Positions 37,175-45,600 of a stretch of 64,000 nucleotides of DNA are shown here, piece by piece. The translations under genes were made by a program, and so were the position numbers. This DNA comes from Bradyrhizobium sp. CCBAU 51765 (GTDB lineage Bacteria; Pseudomonadota; Alphaproteobacteria; Rhizobiales; Xanthobacteraceae). Numbering within the stretch: position 1 is the first letter of the stretch; each line of letters opens with the position of its first letter. The notes below the pieces were generated by a model. The model did not search any database, had not been told where the DNA came from, and worked only from the letters and a program-made list of their open reading frames with translations. The DNA lies in assembly GCF_015291725.1 (NCBI RefSeq), contig NZ_CP030038.1, forward strand, positions 2,221,001 through 2,285,000. Direction: 5' to 3'.

Positions 37175-37962
37175 TGTCGCGTCCGACGCTGCTTGCGCTG
37201 CAAATCCTGGTCGCGGTCGTCTGCATCGTGCTGTGGCAAGTGCTGTCGACCGTTCCCGTCTTCGGCAAGATCCTGCTGCCGCCGTTCTTCTTCTCCAACC
37301 CATTCGACGTGTTCAGCCAGATCGTGAAATGGTTCTCGTCCGGCGTGATCTGGAAGCATCTCGGCATCACATTGGCGGAATCGATCCTCGCCTTCGTGAT
37401 CGGATCGCTCGGCGGCGTGCTGGTCGGCTTCTGGTTCGCGCGCCAGCCGCTGGTCGCCGCCGTGTTCGACCCCTACGTGAAGATGGTCAACGCACTGCCG
37501 CGCGTCGTGCTGGCGCCGATCTTCGCGCTGTGGCTCGGGCTTGGTATCTGGTCCAAGGTCGCGCTCGGCGTCACCTTGGTGTTCTTCATCGTGTTCTTCA
37601 ACGTCTATCAGGGCGTGAAAGAGGTCAGCCGCACCGTGCTCGACAACGGCCGCATGCTCGGCATGAGCGAACGCCAGCTGATGCAGCATGTCTATTGGCC
37701 TTCGGCACTGTCCTGGATGTTCTCCTCGCTGCACACGTCGGTCGGCTTCGCGGTGGTCGGCGCGGTCGTCGGCGAGTATCTGGGCTCGGCTGCGGGCCTC
37801 GGCTATCTCATCCAGCAGGCCGAAGGCGTGTTCGACGTTGCCGGTGTGTTCGCCGGCATGTTCGTGCTGTCAGCCTTCGTCATCCTGATCGACTTTGGCG
37901 TCACGCTGGTGGAGCGACGGCTGCTGGTGTGGCGGCCGGCCGCGTCGGATGGGCGGGGTTAA
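37174..37962 (+). CDS. ABC transporter permease, nitrate/sulfonate/taurine type
   Basis: A 262-residue inner-membrane permease with about six helices and the BPD_transp_1 domain. The coupling loop is KEVSRTVLDNGRMLGMSERQ. The ATG at 37174 overlaps the ATPase stop. After it comes an ECF-like promoter and a block of four unrelated genes. Confidence 0.92.
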   Translation: MSRPTLLALQILVAVVCIVLWQVLSTVPVFGKILLPPFFFSNPFDVFSQIVKWFSSGVIWKHLGITLAESILAFVIGSLGGVLVGFWFARQPLVAAVFDPYVKMVNALPRVVLAPIFALWLGLGIWSKVALGVTLVFFIVFFNVYQGVKEVSRTVLDNGRMLGMSERQLMQHVYWPSALSWMFSSLHTSVGFAVVGAVVGEYLGSAAGLGYLIQQAEGVFDVAGVFAGMFVLSAFVILIDFGVTLVERRLLVWRPAASDGRG

Positions 37963-38003
37963 GCCGCCTCGTTGCGCGCTGACATTTATGTGATCGGCAG
38001 GCC

Positions 38004-38028
38004 GGAATAGAACGCGCGGCCGCGCGTC
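38004..38028 (+). promoter_or_regulatory. Candidate ECF-sigma promoter of the DUF305 operon
   Basis: GGAATA (38004-38009) and CGTC (38025-38028) are separated by 15 bases (17 from GGAA), the arrangement of many ECF sigma promoters. It is located 36 bases ahead of the first gene of a block that itself encodes an ECF sigma factor, which suggests self-control. The spacer is a GC palindrome. Confidence 0.4.
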
Positions 38029-38033
38029 AAACC

Positions 38034-38055
38034 CCCATGCGACCACCCGCATGGG
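38034..38055 (+). promoter_or_regulatory. Hairpin covering the ribosome binding site of the DUF305 gene
   Basis: CCCATGCG, a six-base loop ACCACC, and CGCATGGG form a perfect stem. The last three G are also the first bases of the GGGAG ribosome binding site (38053-38057) seven bases before the ATG at 38064, so folding would hide it in part. It could act as a translation switch or a transcript-stabilising end. Confidence 0.5.
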
Positions 38056-38063
38056 AGTTCTTG

Positions 38064-38600
38064 ATGTACCCGTCACAGTTTCGCTGCGCCGTAGCGGCGC
38101 TCTCAGCCAGATGTCGATGGCCCAGGTCCGGCTTCGGCGCGGCGTTCCTCGCCGCGCGCCTTCTCGTCGCGTTCGCGGTGCCTCCGCTCGCGTTCGCGCA
38201 TGAGTCCCATCCGGCCAGCCCGCCGGCTGCGCTGAGCACGGAGGAACGGGCCTTTCTGGAAGAAAATGAAGCCGCCATGACCAAGATGATGAACGACATG
38301 GCGGTCAAGCCGACCGGCGATGTCGATCGCGACTTCGTCGCGATGATGAATCCGCATCATCAGGGCGCGATCGACATGGCGGTCATCGAACTGCGCTATG
38401 GCAAGAACGAGCAGCTGCGGCGCATTGCCCAGGAGATTATCGTCGATCAGATGCAGGAGATCGCGGCCATGAAGCTCGCCATAGGCGAGCCGGCCACGGA
38501 TACCGCACCTGCTCCGACGCAACCGGCATCCGCTCCGGTTGCCAACGTTCATCATCATTCGGGCATGCAGATGGATATGCCCGCCGGAATGAAGAAGTAG
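38064..38600 (+). CDS. DUF305 domain-containing exported protein
   Basis: A 178-residue protein with a long N-terminal signal region (hydrophobic segment about residues 23-45, ending at FAHES). The DUF305 core contains DRDFVAMMNPHHQGAIDMA, in which His-His and Met residues could bind metal, and the tail has HHHSGMQMDMPAGM, also metal-ligand rich. The domain is often found with copper or silver resistance genes. The start at 38064 is chosen for its ribosome binding site; an upstream in-frame ATG at 38037 falls in the hairpin. Confidence 0.82.
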   Translation: MYPSQFRCAVAALSARCRWPRSGFGAAFLAARLLVAFAVPPLAFAHESHPASPPAALSTEERAFLEENEAAMTKMMNDMAVKPTGDVDRDFVAMMNPHHQGAIDMAVIELRYGKNEQLRRIAQEIIVDQMQEIAAMKLAIGEPATDTAPAPTQPASAPVANVHHHSGMQMDMPAGMKK

Positions 38601-38611
38601 GAGCGACATAC

Positions 38612-40081
38612 ATGAGCACATCGAAATGCAGGGTTGTGAGAAGCATTTTCCTGGCCGCCACGATGCTTGCAAGCGGATCCGCTGCGTGGGCGGGGCAGGC
38701 ACCCGGCGCGCTGTCCGCCCCCGATATTCCGATCAGCCATCACGACCGCGTTTACGCCGTAGAACAATTCTCGAATACGGTTTCGGTCACCGACCCCGTC
38801 GACAACAAGCTGCTTGGTGTGATCCGGCTGGGCGACCCGCAACCCGGCAATTTCAGTCCGCTCTACAAGGGCCAGGTCCTCGTGCACGGCATGGGCTTCT
38901 CGCCGGATCACAAGACGCTCGCCGTGGTCTCGATCGGTTCGAACTCCGTGAGTTTCATCGATACCGCGACCAACACGGTCAAGCACGTGACCTACGTCGG
39001 GAGGTCGCCACACGAGGCGTTCTACACGCCGGACGGCAAGGAGGTGTGGGTCACCGTCCGCGGCGAAAACTACATCTCCGTCATCGACCCGACCAGCTTC
39101 AAGGAGAAAGCCCGCATCACGACCCCGAACGGGCCCGGCATGCAGATTTTCTCACCCGACGGCAAGTACGGCTACATCTGCTCGTCCTTCAATCCCGAGA
39201 CTGACGTGGTCGCTGTTGCCGAACACAAGATCATCGCGAGGGTGAAGCAGGAGAGCCCATTCTGTCCGAACATCGCGGCGACGCCGGATGGCAACCAAGT
39301 GTGGTTCACGCTGAAAGACGTGGGCCGGACCCAGGTGTTCAACGCGAGGCCGCCGTTCAATGCGATCAAGACCATCGAAACCGGCCCGATCACAAATCAC
39401 GTCAACTTCGCGCATACGGCCAAGGGCACGTTTGCCTATGTCACCGTCGGTGGCCTGAACGAAGTGAAGGTGTTCCGCACCGACGACTTCTCGCAGGTCG
39501 CGACGATCCCGGTCGGTAGTCTTCCGCACGGTGTGTGGCCGTCCGGCGACGGGACCCGCATCTATGTCGGGCTGGAGAATGCCGACGCGCTTGCGGCTAT
39601 CGATACGGCGACCAACAAGGTAATCGCCAACGTTCCGATCGGCCAGGCGCCGCAGGCGATCGCCTATGTCCCGAACGCCGCGCCTGACCCGGATGACCGC
39701 CAGAACCTGCAGGCTCTCGGCCTTGCCGGCCAGGTTGCTCATCTCGCGCTTGTATCGAAGGGTGGTGCAGGGGGCGGCCAGGCGCCGACCAGCGTGTCGT
39801 TGTTCGATCAGGGCTTGATACAGGTCCTGCAGGCTTCGGTGACGGGACTTCAGCCCAGGCAGAAATATGTGCTGGCGCTGGCGGACCATGGCGATGGAAG
39901 CGGGCCGCTGCAGCCATTGGCGGCGTTCATGACCAATCCGGCCGGATCGGCCATCGTCAACGCGACCGGTCCGATCCGGCAGATCGTCGACCAGTCTGCC
40001 GCGGCTGCCAAGCGATATCTGGTGATTGCGTCCGGCGATGCGGCTATGCCGGGCGACGTCATTCAAATCGAGGCGCGATGA
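38612..40081 (+). CDS. Exported YVTN-type beta-propeller protein
   Basis: A 489-residue secreted or periplasmic protein. Residues 1-27 are a signal peptide (ending SAAWAGQ). Repeated blades follow with typical sequences such as NSVSFIDTATNTVKHVTYVG, NYISVIDPTSF and ADALAAIDTATNKVIANVP. A C-terminal domain (about 375-489) is distinct, without blade motifs. It follows the DUF305 gene by 11 bases. Blades of this kind are found in surface and copper-associated proteins, but no ligand is known here. Confidence 0.85.
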   Translation: MSTSKCRVVRSIFLAATMLASGSAAWAGQAPGALSAPDIPISHHDRVYAVEQFSNTVSVTDPVDNKLLGVIRLGDPQPGNFSPLYKGQVLVHGMGFSPDHKTLAVVSIGSNSVSFIDTATNTVKHVTYVGRSPHEAFYTPDGKEVWVTVRGENYISVIDPTSFKEKARITTPNGPGMQIFSPDGKYGYICSSFNPETDVVAVAEHKIIARVKQESPFCPNIAATPDGNQVWFTLKDVGRTQVFNARPPFNAIKTIETGPITNHVNFAHTAKGTFAYVTVGGLNEVKVFRTDDFSQVATIPVGSLPHGVWPSGDGTRIYVGLENADALAAIDTATNKVIANVPIGQAPQAIAYVPNAAPDPDDRQNLQALGLAGQVAHLALVSKGGAGGGQAPTSVSLFDQGLIQVLQASVTGLQPRQKYVLALADHGDGSGPLQPLAAFMTNPAGSAIVNATGPIRQIVDQSAAAAKRYLVIASGDAAMPGDVIQIEAR

Positions 40082-40120
40082 CGTTTTGCGGGCATCAACC
40101 GAGATGAGGCGGAGCGCGTC

Positions 40121-40639
40121 ATGAAGGATATGCTGGTTCAGGTCGAGCCGCTGATCCCCGCGCTCCGCCGCTATGCGCGTGCGCTCATGCGCGATCGCGC
40201 GGCGGCTGACGACCTGGTCCAGGACTGCCTGGAGCGCGCCGTCAGCCGCTGGCATCAGCGGCGCGATGGCAGCGTCCGCGCCTGGCTCTTCACCATCCTT
40301 CACAATCTTGCGATCACGCAATTCCGCCAGGCCACAGCGCGGGGAAGGCATATGCCGATCGACGATGCGGGTGAGCAGGAGCTTGTCAGCGCGGCAGCGC
40401 AGGAACAAAGACTGATCTACCGGGACGTTCTGAGCAAGCTTGCGCGACTGCCGGAAGAGCAACGGGCGGTCTTGCTGCTGGTCGCAGTCGAGGATCTCTC
40501 CTACGCGGATGCTGCGAAAGTTCTCGGCGTTCCCGTGGGTACGGTGATGTCGCGCCTGTCGCGCGCACGGGAGCGGTTGCAGCAGGAGATGGATGCGGTG
40601 GGGCCGAGGAACGTCGTCGCATTGCGGAGCTTGAAATGA
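40121..40639 (+). CDS. ECF RNA polymerase sigma factor
   Basis: A 172-residue extracytoplasmic-function sigma factor. Region 2 has RYARALMRDRAAADDLVQDC and the SVRAWLFTILHNLAITQFRQ part; region 4 is LPEEQRAVLLLVAVEDLSYA followed by DAAKVLGVPVGTVMSRLSRA. It overlaps the anti-sigma gene by four bases. It may recognise the GGAATA/CGTC promoter found ahead of the DUF305 gene. Confidence 0.93.
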   Translation: MKDMLVQVEPLIPALRRYARALMRDRAAADDLVQDCLERAVSRWHQRRDGSVRAWLFTILHNLAITQFRQATARGRHMPIDDAGEQELVSAAAQEQRLIYRDVLSKLARLPEEQRAVLLLVAVEDLSYADAAKVLGVPVGTVMSRLSRARERLQQEMDAVGPRNVVALRSLK

Positions 40640-41409
40640 ACCAGCGGCCGATCACGGAAGATGATCTCCATGCCTATGTGGACCAGGCGCTCGAGCCCGA
40701 GCGTCGCGCCGAGGTCGCATCCTATCTGGACGAGCATCCGGATGTCGCCAACCGCGTTGCGGGCTTCGCCAACCAGCGCGAGCAGCTGCGTGGCGCGCTC
40801 GCGTCAATCGCCGACGAGCCATTGCCCGTGGAATTGAACCTGCCGCACATCATCGAGAGCCGCAAGCGCCGTCCCCTGTGGGCATGGCGGGCAATCGCTG
40901 CGATGTTGCTTCTGGGTATCGGAGGCCTCGGCGGATGGACCATGCGCAGCGTACTGCAGGATGGCTCGAACGGACTATCCGCGTTGGCCCAGGAAGCAGC
41001 CTATACCTATGGCGTTTACGCACCGGATCGCGTGCGCCCGGTCGAGATACGGGCGTCCGACAGCGCAGAGCTCACGCAATGGATATCCAACCGGCTGAAA
41101 CAGCCGGTCAGGGTACCGGACCTCTCCGTCTCGGGCTATCGGCTGATGGGGGGGCGCCTGGTCGCTACCTCGCACGGTCCGGCCGCGATGTTCATGTACG
41201 ACGACGATCGCGGCAATCGCCTCGTGGTACTGACGCGTCCGATGATCAACCGCAATCAGGGTACGCCGATGATGCCGCAGTCGTCCGGCGACGTCGCGGG
41301 TTTTGCCTGGATAGAGGACGGCCTCGGCTATACCCTCGTCGGCCAGCTTCCGACAGACACCCTCAAGCCGATCGCGAACGAGATCCGGAAGCAGTCGCGC
41401 CCGATCTAG
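40636..41409 (+). CDS. Transmembrane anti-sigma factor
   Basis: A 257-residue protein with a cytosolic N-terminal domain (TEDDLHAYVDQALEPERRAEV, then EHPDVANRV), one membrane helix (about residues 76-98, WRAIAAMLLLGIGGLGGW), and a periplasmic part. It lacks the HxxxCxxC zinc motif of classical RsiW-type proteins. It is coupled to the ECF sigma gene by a four-base overlap and should bind it. Confidence 0.85.
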   Translation: MNQRPITEDDLHAYVDQALEPERRAEVASYLDEHPDVANRVAGFANQREQLRGALASIADEPLPVELNLPHIIESRKRRPLWAWRAIAAMLLLGIGGLGGWTMRSVLQDGSNGLSALAQEAAYTYGVYAPDRVRPVEIRASDSAELTQWISNRLKQPVRVPDLSVSGYRLMGGRLVATSHGPAAMFMYDDDRGNRLVVLTRPMINRNQGTPMMPQSSGDVAGFAWIEDGLGYTLVGQLPTDTLKPIANEIRKQSRPI

Positions 41410-41636
41410 CGGTCACGAAGCGGGCCCAAGCATCGCCGCGAGTCCAATCGCGAGGGCTCAATCCCGCAGCGTGACGTCGTCGGGCGCCTGCGGCGGCGTC
41501 TTGATCCTCCCCATCGGGAATTGCTCTTGTCCGGGCACGCTGTTGCGCCGAAAGGCCGATGGCCAGCCCACCCAGGCAGTGCTTCTCAAGCCCGTCCCGC
41601 TGCTCTATGGTGCCGCCGGCCGAACGGAGGACACCA
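41410..41636. other. Spacer between anti-sigma gene and binding-protein gene
   Basis: 227 bases with no recognisable gene. A GGAGG ribosome binding site at its end belongs to the binding-protein gene. If the sigma/DUF305 block is an insertion, its right edge should lie here; no repeat or direct duplication could be identified. Confidence 0.4.
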
Positions 41637-42662
41637 ATGAAAAACACGATTGCCAGGCTCGCCGGCGCGCTGCTCGCGCTGACGCTCACCACCTCGCTTG
41701 CCGCGGCGCAAAGCAAGGTGACCATCGCGGTCGGCGGCGGTTCCTGCCTGTGCTACCTGCCCACGGTGCTGGCCAGGCAGCTCGGCGAATACGAGAAGGC
41801 GGGCCTCAATGTCGAGCTGGTCGACCTCAAGGGCGGTTCGGACGCGCTGAAGGCCGTGCTCGGCGGCAGCGCCGACGTCGTCTCCGGCTATTTCGACCAT
41901 TGCGTCAATCTCGCGGCCAAGAAGCAGGAGCTCCAGTCCTTCGTGGTCTATGACCGTTACCCCGGCCTCGTGCTGGTGGTCGCACCCTCGCGCACCAACG
42001 ACATCAAGTCGGTCAAGGACCTCGCCGGCAAGAAGGTCGGCGTGAGTGCGCCCGGCTCCTCCACCGACTTCTTTCTGAAATACATGCTCAAGAAGAACGG
42101 ACTCGATCCCACCAGCGTCGCCGTGATCGGCGTCGGTCTCGGCGCCACAGCGGTCGCTGCCATGCAGCAGGGCCAGATCGATGCGGCCGTGATGCTTGAT
42201 CCTTCGGTGACCGTGCTTCAGGGCAGCCACAAGGATCTGCGCATCCTTTCGGACACCCGCACCCAGAAGGACACGCTCGAGACGTTCGGCGGCGAATATC
42301 CGGGCGGCGCGCTGTACTCGACCGCGGCCTGGATCAACGGCCACGAGAAGGAAACGCAGGCGCTCACCAACGCGATCCTCGCCACGCTGGCCTGGATCCA
42401 TTCGCACAGCCCTGAGGAGATCATGGCGAAGATGCCGGAGGAGACGGTCGGCAAGAACAAGGACCTCTATCTCGCCGCGCTGAAGAACACGATCCCGATG
42501 TTCTCGGAGACCGGCAAGATGGATCCGAAGGGCGCGGATGCCGTGCTCGCGGTGTTCAGCGTCGGCTCGCCCGAGGTCGCGAACGCCAAGATCGACGTCA
42601 GCAAGACCTTCACCAACAAATTCGTCGAGCAGGCCAAGAAGACCACGGGAAGTGCCAAATAG
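41637..42662 (+). CDS. ABC transporter substrate-binding protein, nitrate/sulfonate/taurine type
   Basis: A 341-residue periplasmic protein. Residues 1-24 are a signal peptide ending at AAAQS. It resembles SsuA/NrtA/TauA binding proteins, with KVTIAVGGGSCLCYLPTVLA near the start and KSVKDLAGKKVGVSAPGSST. It most likely belongs to the ATPase and permease genes at 36356-37962, from which it is separated by four unrelated genes. Two Cys (SCLCYL) occur at the beginning of the mature protein. Confidence 0.88.
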   Translation: MKNTIARLAGALLALTLTTSLAAAQSKVTIAVGGGSCLCYLPTVLARQLGEYEKAGLNVELVDLKGGSDALKAVLGGSADVVSGYFDHCVNLAAKKQELQSFVVYDRYPGLVLVVAPSRTNDIKSVKDLAGKKVGVSAPGSSTDFFLKYMLKKNGLDPTSVAVIGVGLGATAVAAMQQGQIDAAVMLDPSVTVLQGSHKDLRILSDTRTQKDTLETFGGEYPGGALYSTAAWINGHEKETQALTNAILATLAWIHSHSPEEIMAKMPEETVGKNKDLYLAALKNTIPMFSETGKMDPKGADAVLAVFSVGSPEVANAKIDVSKTFTNKFVEQAKKTTGSAK

Positions 42663-42692
42663 CCGACGCGAAGGCGTGGTAATCGCCCGGTC

Positions 42693-43397
42693 ATGACGTC
42701 ACCTGTCATTCATCGCGTCACGACGCTTGATCTTGCGGTGCGGCCGGTCGTGTGGCCGTTCGCGGAGGAACGGCGCACGGAGATCGCGGCGCATTTCGCC
42801 GAGAAGCAACGCGAGCGGCCGAAGATCTGGAACGGCCGCGTCTTGCTTGGCCGCGATCCCGTGTTCACGGGCGACCATTTCGCCGCGACCTATTTCGAGA
42901 CCGATTTTGCCAGCTTCCTTGCCTGGCGCGACTGGGGCTTCCCCGATACGGCCGTGTTCAACGGTTTCGGCATGGGGGCGCTGCGCACGACCGACGGCGC
43001 CTTCGTGATGGGCGAGATGGGACAGCACACCGCCAATGCCGGCCGCATCTATTTCCCGTCGGGCACGCCCGACCTCGGCGACGTCAGGGGGGGCGCCCTC
43101 GACGTTCCCGGCAGCGTCGTCCGCGAGATCGCGGAGGAGACCGGGCTGACCGCCGATGACTACGCGGCGGAGGCGGACTGGCACTGCGTCGTCTCCGGCC
43201 GCGCGATTGCGATGATTCAGATCCTCAACCTCGACATGCCGGGCGACGAAGCCCGCGCCCGGATCGAAGCCAATCTCGCACGTGACGACGAGCCTGAATT
43301 GTCGGCCATTCATCTCGTGCGCGACATGGGTGATCTGAGGCCGTCCATGCCGCGATTTGTCACGGCCTTCGTCGAGCGCCAGTTCGCCTCGCGCTGA
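42693..43397 (+). CDS. NUDIX hydrolase-like protein
   Basis: A 234-residue protein with the C-terminal part of a Nudix box, REIAEETGL (about residues 148-156), preceded by FPSGTPDLGDVRGGALDVPG. Against the consensus G-x5-E-x7-REUxEExGU, the first part is lengthened, with Asp in place of the first Glu. Nudix enzymes cleave nucleoside diphosphates linked to other groups; this one's substrate is unknown. It follows the binding-protein gene by 30 bases, probably in one operon. Confidence 0.7.
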   Translation: MTSPVIHRVTTLDLAVRPVVWPFAEERRTEIAAHFAEKQRERPKIWNGRVLLGRDPVFTGDHFAATYFETDFASFLAWRDWGFPDTAVFNGFGMGALRTTDGAFVMGEMGQHTANAGRIYFPSGTPDLGDVRGGALDVPGSVVREIAEETGLTADDYAAEADWHCVVSGRAIAMIQILNLDMPGDEARARIEANLARDDEPELSAIHLVRDMGDLRPSMPRFVTAFVERQFASR

Positions 43398-43491
43398 TGC
43401 GCGAGGCTTGACATCGCCGCGCTCAGCCCATGTGATGGGTAAAAAGCAAAACCAACAAGAATGCGATGCACAATCGTCCAGGGAGGTTTTG

Positions 43492-44814
43492 ATGCGCCTG
43501 CGCATGGCTGCCCGTTTGGTACGTGGGCTGTTGATCGCCGTATCGGCGACGGGCTTGGCGGTGTCCGCCGAGGCCCAAGACAAGGCTCAAGAGAAGAAGC
43601 TCAAGATCGGCGTCATCTATGATCTGACCGGCCCGCTCGCCGGCGGCGGTTCGGAGCTGCAATATACCGGCGCCAGGATCATGCTGGACCAGTACAGCGC
43701 GAAGGACGTCGAGGGCTACAAGATCGAGGCGATCTATGCCGATGCCCAGAGCAAGCCGGACGTCGCCATCAACGAAGCGATCCGTTTGATCGAGCAGGAA
43801 AAGGTCGACATGCTGCTCGGCTTCTTTTCCTCGGCGCAGTGCGTGCCGGTGGCAGCGCGCGTCGAGCAGCTGAAGAAGTTCATGTGGATCACGACCTGCA
43901 TTTCGTCGGCGGTGCTGGAGAACAAGAACTACAAATACGTGTTTCGCCCGCAGGCCTCCGGCGATCAGTTCGGCATGATGACGATGGACTTCATCGCGCA
44001 GAACACGAAGGAAAAGTTGGGCAAGGATCCGAAGGATCTGCGCGTCGCGATCATCCACGAGGACGGTGCCTACGGCGTCGACGTCGCCAAGGGCAACGAG
44101 GCCGGCGCCAAGAAGGCCGGTTTCAACATCGTGCTCAGGGAAGGCTATTCGGCCACGGCCCCGGATCTGTCTGCGCTGGTCACCAAGCTGAAGCGGGCCA
44201 AGCCGGATGTGGTCTTCCACACCGGCTACAATCCCGACATCACCCTGTTGCTCCGGCAAGCCCGCGAACAAGGGCTGAAGTTCGGTGCGCTGGTGGGGCA
44301 TGGCGCCGGCTACGGGGTCTATGAGAAACTGAAGGAGGGCCTGGGCGCCGATGTAAACTACGTCTTCAACACCGATCCGATCTCGATCTGGCTCGCCAAC
44401 CAGAAGAGCATGGATCCGAAGCTGCCGCCGATCATTAAGGCGGTTGGCGAGGAGTTCGACAAGCGCAAGCCGGGCATCGCCATCCGTTCGGCTCATGTCG
44501 GCATGGCTGCGTCCAACACCTACCTGTTCCTGACCGACGTACTGCCGCGAGCGATCAAGAAATATGGCGGCATAGATCCCGACGCTCTGCGCAAGGCAGC
44601 ACTCGACACCGACATACCCGAAGGCGGCACCATGCTCGGCTTCGGCGTCAAATTCCACGGCGAGGGCTCGCCCATGGCCGGCCAGAACGAGCGCTCGTTC
44701 CCCGTCGTGATCCAGTACGTCGACGACAAGTCCTACGTGGTGTGGCCCAAGAGTCAGGCGCAGCGCGAGGCCGTGCTGCCGCTGCCGAAAGGCACCACCT
44801 ACAGCAACCAGTAG
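43492..44814 (+). CDS. livJ: Branched-chain amino acid ABC transporter, substrate-binding protein (LivJ-like)
   Basis: A 440-residue periplasmic binding protein. The signal peptide covers about residues 1-24 (ending SAEAQD). KKLKIGVIYDLTGPLAGGGS is the typical start of the Peripla_BP_6 family. The ATG at 43492 has GGGAGG six bases upstream. It is the first gene of a liv cluster and may bind branched-chain or other amino acids, or aromatic acids, as do many rhizobial paralogues. Confidence 0.9.
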   Translation: MRLRMAARLVRGLLIAVSATGLAVSAEAQDKAQEKKLKIGVIYDLTGPLAGGGSELQYTGARIMLDQYSAKDVEGYKIEAIYADAQSKPDVAINEAIRLIEQEKVDMLLGFFSSAQCVPVAARVEQLKKFMWITTCISSAVLENKNYKYVFRPQASGDQFGMMTMDFIAQNTKEKLGKDPKDLRVAIIHEDGAYGVDVAKGNEAGAKKAGFNIVLREGYSATAPDLSALVTKLKRAKPDVVFHTGYNPDITLLLRQAREQGLKFGALVGHGAGYGVYEKLKEGLGADVNYVFNTDPISIWLANQKSMDPKLPPIIKAVGEEFDKRKPGIAIRSAHVGMAASNTYLFLTDVLPRAIKKYGGIDPDALRKAALDTDIPEGGTMLGFGVKFHGEGSPMAGQNERSFPVVIQYVDDKSYVVWPKSQAQREAVLPLPKGTTYSNQ

Positions 44815-44829
44815 CGGCGGAGAGCGGCG

Positions 44830-45597
44830 GTGCTGGAGGTGAACGGGCTGGTGAAGCGGTTTGGCGGCTTCACCGCCGTGAACAACGTGTCCTTCAAGGT
44901 CGACGAGGGCGAGATCCTCGGCCTGATCGGTCCCAACGGCTCGGGCAAGAGCACGATCTTCAACATGCTCTCCGGCACGCTGGCGCCGACATCAGGTTCG
45001 ATAGTTTTCGCCGGCCACGAGATCGCGGGCCTCGCGCCGCACCGGATCATCAACAGCGGCATCGGCCGCACCTTCCAGATTCCGCGCCCCTTCCGCCGCC
45101 TGACCATCTTCGAGAATGTCGCGCTCGCCGGCTTCTACGGCCAGGGCCGCCACAGCCGCGCCAGGGCGGAAGAGGCGGCCGAGCGCTCGCTCGCCATGGT
45201 CGGCCTGCCGACCGATCGCCATGCCAGCGTCGATGGCCTCGGGGCTGCCGGCTTGAAGAAGCTCGAACTTGCAAAAGCGCTCGCCACCGCGCCAAAGCTG
45301 CTGCTCGCCGACGAGAGCCTCGGCGGCCTCGACGAGGCCGAGATGGATCAGGCCGCCGACATGCTGCGCAACATCCGCGACGAGCTCGGCATCACCATCA
45401 TCTGGGTCGAGCACATCATGGGCGTGCTGATGCGGGTCGTCGATCGCGTCATGGTGCTCGATCACGGCGAGAAGATATCGGAAGGCCTGCCGAGTGCGGT
45501 CGCCGGCGATCCGCGGGTGATCGAGGTCTATCTCGGCACCGATGCCGAGACCACGCAGGCCGCGGCCGCCGAAGCGCGCCGCCGCGCGGGAGGGTAG
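44830..45597 (+). CDS. livG: Branched-chain amino acid ABC transporter ATPase (LivG-like)
   Basis: A 255-residue ATPase. Walker A GPNGSGKSTIFNMLSG, then the LivG-specific GIGRTFQIPRPFRRLT. The usual signature LSGGQ is degenerate: the place reads DGLGAAGLKKLELAKALAT. Walker B is LLLADESLGGLDEAE, with Ser after the catalytic Glu. The start is GTG at 44830. It follows livJ by 15 bases. Confidence 0.9.
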   Translation: MLEVNGLVKRFGGFTAVNNVSFKVDEGEILGLIGPNGSGKSTIFNMLSGTLAPTSGSIVFAGHEIAGLAPHRIINSGIGRTFQIPRPFRRLTIFENVALAGFYGQGRHSRARAEEAAERSLAMVGLPTDRHASVDGLGAAGLKKLELAKALATAPKLLLADESLGGLDEAEMDQAADMLRNIRDELGITIIWVEHIMGVLMRVVDRVMVLDHGEKISEGLPSAVAGDPRVIEVYLGTDAETTQAAAAEARRRAGG

Positions 45598-45600
45598 CCG

